A stretch of DNA of 64,000 nucleotides from Micractinium sp. NFX-FRZ (Eukaryota > Chlorophyta > Trebouxiophyceae > Chlorellales > Chlorellaceae), in assembly GCA_029339195.1 (NCBI GenBank), contig JAPTJF010000024.1, positions 124,001 to 188,000 on the forward strand, given 5' to 3'. How positions within the stretch are numbered: the first letter of the stretch is position 1; the number at the start of each line of letters is the position of its first letter. The notes under the pieces are model-generated. The model made no database searches and was not told where the DNA came from. It worked only from the letters and a program-made list of their open reading frames with translations. Positions 18,543 to 29,200 of the stretch are shown piece by piece. Position numbers and translations under genes: made by a program.

Positions 18543-21500
18543 TCATGCAGGGTCTGGCCGCAGGGATTTGCGTGCCGAGCGCCGCAGGGGCGCGGCCGCC
18601 CGTCGGCAGGCGCGCTGCTGGAAGCCCTGGGGCGCCGGCGGGTGCTGCACCGTCAAGCGGTATTCCCCCAAGCTGCCATAGCTGCTGTACCGCACAGTAC
18701 CGTTCCTGGCAGCGTCCCCCGCGCCCGAGACGGACACGAAATACCGCCCCGCCGCCGGCAGCTGCACGCTCAGCCGCCCCTGCACCAGCGTGCCACGCGG
18801 CTCCCAGCTGGCCAGCGCTGACGTGGCGCAGGCCGCCTGCACCGCCACGCGGGCAGCTAGGTTGGAGCGCCCCCAGGCGGCGGGCGCACCCGCTACATCG
18901 GGCACCAGTGCAAGGGTGATGCTGGCGGCGCCAGCACCCGCGTCGAAAGAAAACCAGTCCACGTCGTTTGTGCGCCCGATGTTGCCTGCCACGGGGAAGC
19001 GTGAGCGCAGCGGGGTGGCGCCTGCTGTGCTGCTGCTGTGGTCGTCGGCGCGGTAGGGCAGCCACCTGGCGATGAGTGCCAGGTCATCCTCCGGGTTGTT
19101 GGCGCGCGCATAGTCGCCACGCGACCACTGCGTCACCGGCTGCTTGTACCCGGCCTGCGTGCGATGGACACATAAGAAGATGCATGCAACAGGTTTATGC
19201 CGTGCTCGTCGAGCAGGGCAGGCAGGCAGGCAGCCAGGCTGGCAGGGCAGGGCAGGAAGCCAACTTTCGAGGCAGGCAGGCAGTCAGGACGACAGGCAGG
19301 CAGGCAGGCAGGCAGGCAGGGCGACAGGCAAGCAGGGCGGCAGGCAGGCAGGGCGGCAGGCAGTGGAAAGGCAGGCAGTGGAAAGGCTGGCAAGGCAGTC
19401 AGGGCGGCAGTCAGGGTAGCAGGCAGGCAGGGTAGCTGGCAGGCAGTGGAAAGGCAGGCAGGGCGACAGGCAGGCAGGCAGGGTAGCAGGCAGGCAGGCA
19501 GTGGAAGGGCAGGTTGAGGCGGGCAGAGCAGGCGGGCGTGCTCACCCCCATGATTGGTGCCCAGCCATCCGCCCCCCAGTAATACGAGTCCTTGCCATGC
19601 CCGTCATGCTGCAGGCCTGCGGGTTGTTGCCCCAGAGGTGGGCAGGGGAACAGATGGGGCCGCACATCAGCACGGCATGCTTGGCAAGCGGTGGCGCTGC
19701 TGGGCCAGCCTCCGGGGAGCGCCCTCGCCGGCCCTGCCCTGCCCTTCTGCCTGCCAATCACAAGGCCCGCGCATGCTGGACAAACAGCACGGCGTCTTCC
19801 CAGTGCAGACGCCCTCTGTCCAGTTGTAGACAGTCGCCTGATCAAGGAATCATGACCCCAACACCATATGCCCGACTGGCAGTAGAGTCTGGTTTGCTGG
19901 TACTGCAGTTCTGCATGCCTGCCAGCTCTCACAAGCCAGGAGTGCGGGCAGGCCCGGGCTCACCCAGGGCCATGTGCCGCTGCCAGCCTGCCTGCTGTCC
20001 ACCCATCTCAGGGCACGCAAGCTAAGCACGAGTGATAAGATGAGTAACGTATTGCTGATTAGTACGTGATATTTCACACTCACCCAGGGCATGCCCCAGC
20101 TCGTGGCTGGTCGCCTCCCAGATGTGCTTGGTGGAGGAGTTGGCCAGGTTGCGGGGGAACACAAAGGACGGCTGCAAAGGCAGGCAGGCGGGCGGGCGGG
20201 CGGACAGACAGGCGGGAGGGGTTGGTTGGAGACGAGAGAACACAAAGGCCGGCTGCATGGCAAGCAGGCGGGCGGCAGCACCCACCCTCCTGCCGTCAAG
20301 CACCCACCCTCCCCGGGTAGCCAGCATCCCCCCACCACCCCCCTCCCCCTTTCACCCCCTTCACCCCCCCGTACCTGGTAGTACGGCTTGCCAAACGTAT
20401 CTGTGTACGACAGCCCCCCCGTGTCCTCCCCCCCAAGCCAGTCCAGGGAAGAGCCTCCGATGACGACGCGTGCCCCCCGGCCCGCCAGCTCCAACGGCGC
20501 CCCCTGCCCATCCGTCTCCTCTGTCGTGACGTCCACCTGCAGGGTGGAGAGTGCACACAGCAGGAGAGAGAGAGGGTGTGGGAAGGTGTCACAGCGGATG
20601 CACGCACTGCCTTGTGGGGTGAGGATGAGGGGAGGGAGGGGGGAGAGGGTGAGCCCTGCCCACTTGGGCACCTCCTCTGTGCATGCCAGCAAGGGCCGCC
20701 CGCTGGCTGGCCCAATCTCACCTCAAAGGGTGCAAAGTCTTCGGCCACGGCCCGCCAGATGGCGATGATGCTCCTCCTTTCGAGCTCTGAGAAGGTGGTG
20801 GGGTGTCCATCGGTGTCGTACTGCGGCACGCACGGGGCGGTACAGCGGTGCAAGCCGGGGCAACATCAAGCAGCCGGCGTGGCACCGGTAAGGCAGGCAG
20901 GCCAGGCGAGGCCGGGCGGCAGCAGACACGACGGTGAGGTGTGCCGGCGCACCAAGGGGCCTGCTGATTAGGTTCACCACAATGCTCTAGTTCGAAATCG
21001 CAAAGCACCAGTTCCCTTCATGCCGAGCCCGCAACCACCTCCCTCCCCGTGCAACCACAGCCAGCCCCGCTCACCGGTGGGCTGACAATGGGCCGGTTCC
21101 CCTCTGTGTAGTACTTGTTCCACACGCTGTTGACCGTGGTGTGCCCCGTGAAGTCCAGCAGCAGCACCCGGGGCACACCCGGCCGGCTGTGCAGCTTGAA
21201 AGCCAGGTCGGGGGAGGAAGGGTCGGGGCCTCCCGGGGCGGCGGTGGACAGCGGCAGGGCGGCGATGGAGGCTGCCGCCTTGTGGGCGCTCAAGGCGGCG
21301 GCCCCGGTGACAGCCAGGCCTGAGCAGGAGTACAGCGCCCGCTTGTGCATCAGGTCGAAGCCTAGGTCGGGGTCGTCTACTGCAGAGGGGACCAGCAGCC
21401 CCCCCGCTGCAGCTGCTGCGGACACGCCAGCTGGTGCGCCGGCGGCGGCGTGGGCGGCGGCGATCGCGCGCCGCGCATCCCTGCAGCACACGAGGCGGCG

Positions 21501-21831
21501 ACAGCGGGCTGGCATTGAGGTGAGGCATGAAGTGGGCCCCGCCGGGAACTGCAAAATCTCAGTTGGACCCTCAGCTGCACATTGGTGGTCAGCAGCGGCA
21601 AGCGCAGCTGGCAAACGGCACTAGCGAGCGGCACCTTGCGCTGCCAGCGGCGGCGGCAGTGGGCACTTGAGGCTGCAGCGCCGGAGCCGCTCCGGGCGCG
21701 AATTACCTTCCCCACACGATGTGCCCGCCATGCGCGGAGGCCTTGGCCAGGAGCAGGAGGCACGCCACCAGGGAGCGCAGTAGCGCGGAGGCAGCCAGCC
21801 CGGTCAGTACGTCCCCTTTGCAATTGGCCAT
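18543..21831 (-). CDS. Secreted zinc metalloprotease with PPC-like C-terminal domain (520 aa)
   Basis: Extracellular peptide-bond hydrolysis. Exons: 21707-21831, 21075-21480, 20722-20820, 20375-20536, 20084-20171, 19546-19616, 18543-19154; phases agree. The hydrophobic N-terminus (VACLLLLAKASA) is a signal peptide. The zinc site is HELGHALGLQHDG at about residues 288-300: three His ligands, the catalytic Glu, and the Asp after the third His as in reprolysin-type metzincins. It is split by an intron after HALG. A Met-turn (APIMG) follows about 20 residues on. From about residue 370 to 480 a beta-sandwich (NDVDWFSF, then GRYFVSVSG and GEYRLTVQ) resembles bacterial pre-peptidase C-terminal (PPC) domains. 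Residues 45-180 may be a prodomain. Wall remodelling, as for gametolysins, is plausible but unproven. Confidence 0.82.
19207..19503. repeat. Long interrupted (GGCA)n array
   Basis: About 300 bp of CAGG units with short interruptions fill most of the last intron (19155-19545) of the metalloprotease gene. The sense strand reads CTGC/TGCC. Confidence 0.95.
20178..20212. repeat. (GGCA)/(GGCG) short array
   Basis: Units of GGCAGGC and GGCGGGC in the fourth metalloprotease intron, same orientation as the other arrays in minus-strand genes. Confidence 0.75.
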
Positions 21832-22861
21832 GCGCACAAAAGCACAGAGCGCAGACTTGCACCGCCGACGAAGGCGCGCGGGCCGCCGGCCAGGTTTTGG
21901 GTACCGAGTTCGGTATCAAGGTGTTTAGGCTCGGTGTGCAGGCTCGGAAAGATATGAGCTTGATCGGCTGTACTCGCGAATGCGGTGCCCCCACTGAGCG
22001 GATGTCCGGGTGGTTATGTGGCCCCTTCCTCTGCCCTTCCTCCCGCCTGCCATGCTGGCCCCCCTGTGAGGGTGCACATAGCAGCAAGGGGGCACACACT
22101 CCCCTTGCTTCTATGGGGCTCCTTACTTCCACAGAAAATTCCCTAGAGCTTGTGCTCCACCCTAGTGTCCCATCCTAAGCCCTGCCCTGCCACAGCCCGG
22201 CCATGTATGTAAGTGTGCCGCCTCCCCGCCTCTCTGTGCCGACCGACACTTGCGCCCCACTTGGTGCTGCACTCGTCTACGCGCAGCCCATCTGAGTTTA
22301 CAACCCAGGGCACGGTACTCCTCCACCAATGGCAGCCGACTTTTCCACCTAGAAGGCGGAGCCCTGAGGGGTTGCTCAAATGGGGCAAGCGGAGAGTGGG
22401 ACAACAGGAACAGCCGATGGCAGAGGATCCAGCGCCGAGGGTAAGGCAGGGGGAGCAGAGAGAGGCAAATCAAATGATGTGATTTTAGTTGAAAGACGCA
22501 GAGAGGCGGAAAGAATGGGCAGTGCGGTCAACGGGTCGTAAGGCTGGGTGTTCCACCAGCCAGGACAGGGCACAGCCTGTCGCGTTCACTTTAGGTGAAG
22601 GTCGGGTCGGGTCAGGAAAACTCAATGTGAGCAAGGCGTGGGTGTTAAACCACCAACGCAGCTGTCTGACACAGCAGCAGCAACAGAACGGGGGGCCGGG
22701 GCGCGTGCCGCAGCCCGCGGCACCGGTCAGGGGAGAAGTTGCAATGCACCGGAACCGGACAGGCAGCAGCCGCAACCGCCCGCCGTTCTCTCTGGGATGC
22801 ACCCTTGCACATTGCATTGTGGCGTAGTCGCAACAAGCCCTGTGGCGGGCGCCGCACTTCA
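21832..22861. other. Intergenic region, PIF1 3' side / metalloprotease promoter
   Basis: 1.03 kb between two minus-strand genes. It must hold the PIF1 3' untranslated region and the metalloprotease promoter. Frames here are short and on both strands; nothing recognisable. Confidence 0.5.
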
Positions 22862-25800
22862 TCAGTAGATGGTTTTGAAGTCCGCCGGGTTGAGGCCCAG
22901 GGCCGCCAGCTGGCGCTGACGCAGCTTGGTGTAGAAGGCCACCACCTTCGCATCTGCGGGGGGTGGGTATGTGGAGGAGGGGAGTATATGGATAAACTTA
23001 CGACCGTGACATCTCTGGGCAGGCAGGCAGGCAGGCAGGCGTGGTGTAAGGGTGGGGGGCAGCTGGGTGGGGGAAGGCCACCACCTTGGGTGTCCGTGGG
23101 CAGGATGTGCAGGCAGAAGCAGATGCAGCTGTGCAGCAGCAGGCGGCTCACCCGCTCGTAGCGCCTGTGGTGCGATGCGCCCCAGGATGCGCAGCCCTCC
23201 CAGCGCCTTGACGCGGCTGTAGTGGAGCACAGGGACGCAAAAAAGGGGTGTCCAAAGGTGAGGAGTCACGCACATGCAGGGTTGGCAGCACAGTGGGGGG
23301 CTCCCACTGCCGTGCCATGCATGCCCGGTGTGCAAGGTGCCGCTGGCACATACCGCTTGGCAGGGTGGCTGCTGGAAGCTGCCTGACAAAGGGCGGTTGA
23401 CGCATGCGCGGTGGCTGCCTGTTGCCCGCTGCTGTAGCTCACCCAAATCTATCAATCGACTTGCATTTCGCTCCCTGCCTCCCTTACCCGAGTGCCACAT
23501 GCGCCATGCCCGGCTGCCTGCCAGCTCACCCCGCTGTAACCCCAACGGTACTCTGTCGTTCTTGTTACGCCCCTTCCCTCCCTCCCTCCCTCACCTCAGC
23601 GCCACGTAAGCCATGCCCGGCTCGAACGCACGCTCCAGGCTGACCTCCACCCTGCACAACCCCACGAGCGCAGGGCGGGGCGGGCGGGCGGGCAGGGCAG
23701 GCGGCAGGGTTGGCAAGGGCAGGCAGGGCGGGACGGAAGAAAGCAGTTGGAAGCGGCGCTAAAACAGGTGCCTACTTGGCGGGCGCGGCTCATCCTGCCA
23801 GCAGCCCTCGCCTCGTCCTGCCCAGCAGCCCCCCCTCCTGCCAGGCCCCACCTGTCCAGCGTCATGCCCTGGCTCTTGTGCACGCTCATCGCCCAGGCCA
23901 GCTCCAGCGGCAGCTGCACGCGCTGCGCCGCCAGCCGCCCGCCCGTCGAAATGGCCCACCGCTCGCGCCCCACCGTCACCACCCGCCCGCTGGCAAAGCG
24001 CACCACTGGCAGGTTCTGGCTGTCGCTGCACGTTGGGAAAAGCAGGCACGAGAAGTACAATTGGTAGGGTGGAGCGATACAAGTCATGAATAGTCCCTTG
24101 GCTAAACGCAACACCACCGGCAGGTTCTGGCTGTCGCTGCACACAACACATCAAGGAAGGCAGGCAAGGCAGAGAGGCGGGCTGTGGCTGCCGCAGCACA
24201 CCAGGGTGGGCAGGGCAGGGCAGGGCGGTTGGAGCAGTTCAGGCACAGGAGGCAGGCGGTGTGAGCACGCAGGTAGACCGACGGGTGCTGCTGGATGATG
24301 CTGCACCCCAGGCAGGGAGACTTGAGCAGAAGGCTGTTTAGAACTGACACCACAAACGCCGCCTGCCCTGTGAACCCGCCCATGCACACTCTCACACGCA
24401 CCTGAACTTCTCCACCACGCCCCGCGCCCCGTTCACCAGCCCCTGCCGGTGGCTCACGTTGCGTATGAGCATCACCTGCGCCCCCACCTGCGGGGCGACC
24501 ACAGCAGGCACAGCAGGCACAGCAGGATCGGGCGGGCAGCCGGGTCAAGCATCACATGGGCCCCCACCTGCGGAGCAACCACAGCAGGCACAGCAGGCAG
24601 GGTTGGGTTCAGCTTGAACCGCCGCCACTGCCACCCTCTCCCCACCCTCAGCCTAAGCACTCGTCACCGCCACCCTCTCCCCCCACCTTGAGCTCTAGAG
24701 TGCGGCGGGCGGGGCAGGCGGCTGCCAGGACATCGGGCGAGCCGACGTCCTGCGGCAGGGGGAGGCACACAGCACGCGCAGCAGGCAGCAGAGCGTCGGA
24801 GGCTGCACGGCAATCGCCAGGGTCGCACTCCTGCCACGGCGGCGGGCACGTGACGCAGCGCCACAAAAGCACCCCACCCCAGCCGTTCATCCAACCAGGC
24901 AGCCAGGCTGGGGAGCCTGGCAGAGGCTGCCCACTGCCAGCTCAGCACCCCCGGGGAAGCCAGCTCAGCAGCTGCCAGCTCAGCACCCCCACCTGCGCCA
25001 CAAACTTGCGGGCCTCAGAGGGCAGTGCCTTGAGCTGCTGCGCGTTGATGGCATCCACGTCCTCCCTGCAAGAACCAAGGGGAGAAGGCAAGCGTGAATG
25101 AGCAAAGGACGCCCGCCCGGGTGGGTGGCCGCGGGGTGTGGGTGAATGACAGGCGGGCAGCCAGGCGCACATGCGGGCGGACCCAGCCGTGCCCCAAGGC
25201 TGCCAGCAATCCTGCCCCCGACCCAGTGTCCCAGGTTCTGCAAGCCTCACCTGTGCGTGTAGAGCCGGGTGGGCAGAATTCCGTCATCCGTGGGCAGCGG
25301 TCGCTGGCAGGTCTGCACAGGCGACGTTCGGGGGAGGGCGCGGGCGGGCAGGGGGGCAGGGACGCTGTGTCAGTTGAGGCAGGCGGCACGTGGAGCCAGC
25401 AGGGCGCGGCAGTCGACGGGGATACCTGTCACAGACAGCGACCAGCGGCCGCCAGCAACTGTTTGTTGCGGCCCCCCTCCCCCGCCCGCCCGCCCAGCGG
25501 CCCGCCTTGCCTGCAGCAGGTGCGCCAGCCGGTCCTGGGGGCAGCTCCCCGCCCGGATCTTGGCCAGCAGCTCCACAAACTCGTGGTCGGACTGCAGTGG
25601 AAACAAGCACAACACTGAATTTGCATTGAGAAGAGGTCGAGAGTTCAGGTCCAACAGGGGAAAAGGTGAAGCGAGGGCCGCATCCAAACCTTGGCCAGCA
25701 GCTGCACAAACTCGTGGTCCGACTGCACAAGACATTTCAAGCAGCAAAACGGAGGCATGTGACAAAGGGAACCTGATGGCGGGCAGGGCAACGCGTCAGG

Positions 25801-28800
25801 CAGCTCGCATACCGTTGTCCGGCTGCAGGTGCACACGCTGAAGGGACGGATGGCAAGGAGGGGTGGGAGACACAGGAGACAGATGCCCGCCTCAACCGCC
25901 CGCCTCACCTGTCGGAACACTTTGGACAGGAAGCAGCACTCGCTGATGCAGCGGCCCCAGCTCTCCGCCTCAAAGCAGAACTTGCGCTGCAATGCGGGCG
26001 GGGTGGAGGAGGGATTTGGATGGAGGCAGGGCAGTGAGGGAAGGCAGCGAGGCAGGGAGGCAGGGGAGGGATGCCTTCCACATGTCCGCCTTGCCCAAGC
26101 CCCCGTGTCCAGCAAACACAACTGCCTGTGTGGTCTTCGTAGATGCATCAAGGGGGAGCCCCCTCCCCCCTCCCCCACCCCGCACCTGCGCCGCCCCCTC
26201 CTTGCCCTTGGCCACCGGCGGCAGCTGGTGGAAGTCGCCCGACAGGATGAGCTGCACAGGGGGGGCAGAGGAGGGGTGTGGGAGGGGGCCAGGTGTGCAT
26301 GAGCTGGGATGCGGCGAGGTGGGATGGCAGAGTGGTGATGTGCACGAGGTGGGGTGAGGCGGAATGGGGCGGCGGCTGAGAGCTGGCGGGAGTCTCTCTG
26401 ACAGGCTAGGCCCAAGAGGGCGGCTTGTCATAGGAACACGCGCCTATGAAAGCATGCATGCATTCCTGCAAACTGGGTGAGTTGCAGGTGAGTGCCTTGC
26501 CTCACCCCACCACTGCCCACGCACCTAGACGCTGCCCCAGGGGTCCCGTGCTGCCCTGCACCACCAAGCACCCCAACCTGCACCCCGCAACCCCACCCCC
26601 TGCCGCCCCACACTGCACACTCTGTGTTTCACACACGCGCGTGCGTGCAGGCGCACCTGGATGCCGCCAAAGGGCGCCGCGCTGCCGCGCACCGCGCGCG
26701 CCACCGCCTCCAACGTGTCAAACAGCTTGCCATCCATCATGGACACCTGTGGGGCGGGGAGTTCATAAAATAACATTGTAAGGCAGATCATTGCTGGCGC
26801 TCAGGTGCACTGCGGCCTGCCAGCACATGCCCACCTCCGAGGCCAGGCACCTCTTCAGAACAACAACACAAAGACAAAACCTGAAACGATGAACACGTGG
26901 ATACAATGGAAAGGTCTCACCTCGTCGATGATCAGCTCGTGGATATAAATTAATCAACAAGGAGTGACCTCTTCCACAAAAACAGAACCACCGTCATCTA
27001 TAATCAATCAAACCAGCAGGAACTCACCTCATCAATGATCAGGTGCGTCGTTGCCCGCCACCGCTGCAGGCTCTCCCCCCGCCCCGCCGACCTCACAATG
27101 GCCTCCAGCCCGCCCTCCGCCCGCCCGATGCCGGCGTACGCGTTGATGGTGGTGCCGCCCAGGTGGCAGGCCGCCAGCCCCGTGGTGCCCGTCACAAAGG
27201 TGGTGCCAGCGGGGAGCGAGCGCAGGATGTGGCGCAGCAGCAGCGACTTGCCGGTGCCGGCGCAGCCTGCAGAGGGAAGGGGCAGGGGAGGAGGGATGGG
27301 AGGGTGGGCAGGTGGGCAGGGAGGGCGGGGTTGGCAGAGAGAGGAAGGGCAGGGTGGGGCAGGGTCCAGGGCGCGGCAGGCGCAACACCGCAGGAACCCG
27401 ACAACGCACTCAGCACAAACACCCCAGTACAACCCTGGAATGTACTGCCACACAGCAAGCCCATCCACACGTGAAGGAGGTGTACTGCCCAGCAGCCCGC
27501 CCGCCCACCGGTACAGACGATGCTGCCCCAAAGCACCAGCTCCAACCCACACGCACCAATTCACTCCCAACAGGCCCCTAAAGTACTGGCAAACAGCAGG
27601 AAGAAAGAAAGAGGAAGCCCCGCCCACCCACCGGTGAAGAAGATGCTGCGCCCCGACCGCACCAGCTCCAGCGCCCGCCGCTGCTCGTCCGACAACGCCG
27701 CCAGCTCCTCCTCACCCCCGCCGCCCGTTGCGCTGCTATCTGCGCTGCTGGCCACCTGCTGCCTGCTGGTGGCGCCCAGAGAGAAACCGCTGGCGGCAGG
27801 CAGGGCACCACCGCCGCCGGGGCCGCTGCGTAGGGTGACGACGCTGCCGCCGCCGCCCCAGGCGGTGCTGCTGCTGGGGGCGGGTCCCCCCGCTGCCGCC
27901 GCCGCGCCGCCAAGGGTGTTGAGCGAGCGTGGCGCCAGAGGGCGACGGTTCTGGCGCGCACCGCTGCTGCCAGCGGCCTTGCCCGGCTGCTGCTTGCCGC
28001 CGGCCATGCCGGCGGCGCAGGCGTTGTCGGCGCCGGGGGCGGCAGCCCCGGCGCAGCGCAGCAGGACACGGTTCACCCTGTCTCTCAAGAGGGTGAGCGC
28101 CTCGGGGTCCGCCCCGCTGATGCTCAGCTGAATGCACTTGGACACTGCAGCAAAACGGGAGCATGAGGGCGCGTCAGCATGCACCACCCTCGCAGCGCTC
28201 TCCCAACGAAGCACCAAAGAAAGAAAACCTCTGGTGCTCTTCTGCGGTTGCCTGCGGCTCGGTTTTCACCTGTGTCCCAAGGGTTCTGCTTGACCCGCAT
28301 AAACTTTAGGCCCAGCTGCCCCTCGTGCACCCGCCCGCCGTACAGCGCCACGGGCGGCGCCACCGGCAGCACCAGCTGCGCAGCAGGCGGAGCAGGCAGG
28401 AAGGCATGGAGGTTGGGTGGGCTGGGAGGCAGGCGGGCGGGCAAGCAGGCGGGCAGGCAGGGCAGGCAAGGCGCGGTGGCAGGCGGTACATGGAGGCTGG
28501 TCCGTGGCAACCAACCCGGGCAGGGAGCAGGAAAGAGCACGACTGGAATGTCCGTTTGATAGCAGCACCAATGCTTCATGTCTGTCCGCAGCGGCCCAGG
28601 CGGCAGCAGCAGCAACAACAGCGGCAGCAGGCAGGCGGCGGGGGCGCTCACCGGGCGCGGCTTGAGCGCTATGCTCAGCACGGGGCCCCGCTGGGGGCAC
28701 TGCTCCAGCGACACCTCCGTCTCCTTGGCGCTTTGAGGCTTCACGAAGCTGCCCCCCAAGTCGGTGTGCTCGATCTTGACCTGCAAGGGGGAGCCGAAAA

Positions 28801-29013
28801 CAGGGTCGGTGGGCAGCGAAGGCGGCAGGAGCCAAGCAGGCGGGCGGGGGGCAAGCAACCTGCAGGCAGCCCAGCGGGGGGCCTTGGACGCCGCTGCCGC
28901 CAATTCGTGCTACACAGCGGTCTGCAGGAGGCATCGTAGATGGAGGCAGGCACGGCAAGCGAGCGAGAACCCCAACGGCCATCTGGGCGCCGCACCTTGG
29001 CGACCAGTCGCAT
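22862..29013 (-). CDS. PIF1: PIF1-family ATP-dependent DNA helicase (663 aa, 17 exons)
   Basis: 5'-to-3' superfamily 1B helicase acting on G-quadruplexes, telomeres, replication and often mitochondrial DNA. Exons: 28996-29013, 28652-28780, 28270-28375, 27632-28144, 27028-27266, 26657-26746, 26186-26251, 25909-25986, 25511-25591, 25251-25312, 24993-25065, 24687-24749, 24402-24487, 23852-24025, 23595-23651, 23152-23216, 22862-22953; every phase agrees. Walker A GCAGTGKS at about residue 256, Walker B LIIDE at 331-335, motif [12 protein letters not shown] at about 370, then VMLIRNVS and LVNGARG near 510-525, [10 protein letters not shown] near 585 and YVALSRV near 608. The first 250 residues are family-variable, with a Gly/Ala/Ser linker. 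Exon 1 encodes only six residues (MRLVAK). Intron 9 has a GC donor. Many introns hold copies of exon edges. Targeting cannot be read from the N-terminus. Confidence 0.92.
23018..23040. repeat. (GGCA)n array in PIF1 intron 16
   Basis: About five CAGG units; sense strand reads CTGC/TGCC. Confidence 0.9.
23073..23098 (-). repeat. Copy of PIF1 exon 17 edge
   Basis: AAGGCCACCACCTT recurs 138 bp from the same stretch at 22935-22948 in exon 17, where it encodes KVVAF. Confidence 0.65.
24099..24142 (-). repeat. Copy of PIF1 exon 14 acceptor edge
   Basis: AGGTTCTGGCTGTCGCTGCA is identical to 24011-24030 and lies 111 bp away, in intron 13. The copy includes the acceptor AG and encodes DSQNLPVV, as the exon does. 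It then diverges. Confidence 0.85.
24549..24600 (-). repeat. Copy of PIF1 exon 13 acceptor edge
   Basis: CCCCCACCTGCGG and the following ACCACAGCAGGCACAGCAGG are repeated 80 bp apart (24481 and 24561), covering the splice acceptor and upstream intron. Confidence 0.8.
25689..25730 (-). repeat. Copy of PIF1 exon 9 acceptor edge
   Basis: Reads TGCAG then [11 protein letters not shown] on the minus strand, against [11 protein letters not shown] in exon 9, 130 bp away. Both copies have an acceptor; only the 25591 one joins in frame to a downstream donor. Confidence 0.85.
26915..26944 (-). repeat. Copy of PIF1 exon 5 donor edge (Walker B)
   Basis: Minus strand encodes ELIIDE followed by GTGAG, repeating the exon 5 end (HLIIDE, GTGAG) at 27022-27050, 107 bp away. 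The surrounding intron is AT-rich. Confidence 0.8.
27501..27548 (-). repeat. Copy of PIF1 exon 4 donor edge
   Basis: CACCGGTxxAGAxGATGCTGC and GCACCAGCTCCA match the exon 4 end at 27629-27673, 123 bp away, including the donor region. Confidence 0.8.
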
Positions 29014-29200
29014 TGTGCAAAGCGCTTCTGCTAGCTCGGATCTCTGTTTACGAGCGAAGGGCGGCAACCGCCAGCTGCATCGAGCGCAAACGAGGTCGGG
29101 CCAACGCGAGCAGTAGAACTGCGACCGATCGACGACTACCCACTGCCCCACCGACCCTATGAACGTTGCACACGCTGGCTGAAGTTGCCGCAAAGCCGAA
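29014..29200. promoter_or_regulatory. Short bidirectional promoter, PIF1 / alpha-beta hydrolase
   Basis: Only 187 bp separate the two start codons (up to 346 bp if the hydrolase starts at 29360). No core motif identified. Confidence 0.45.

Noticed and set aside
25689..25730. Mutually exclusive alternative exon of PIF1
   Set aside because: The copy has a good acceptor and codes [11 protein letters not shown] but lacks a downstream donor in phase, so it is treated as an echo, not an exon.
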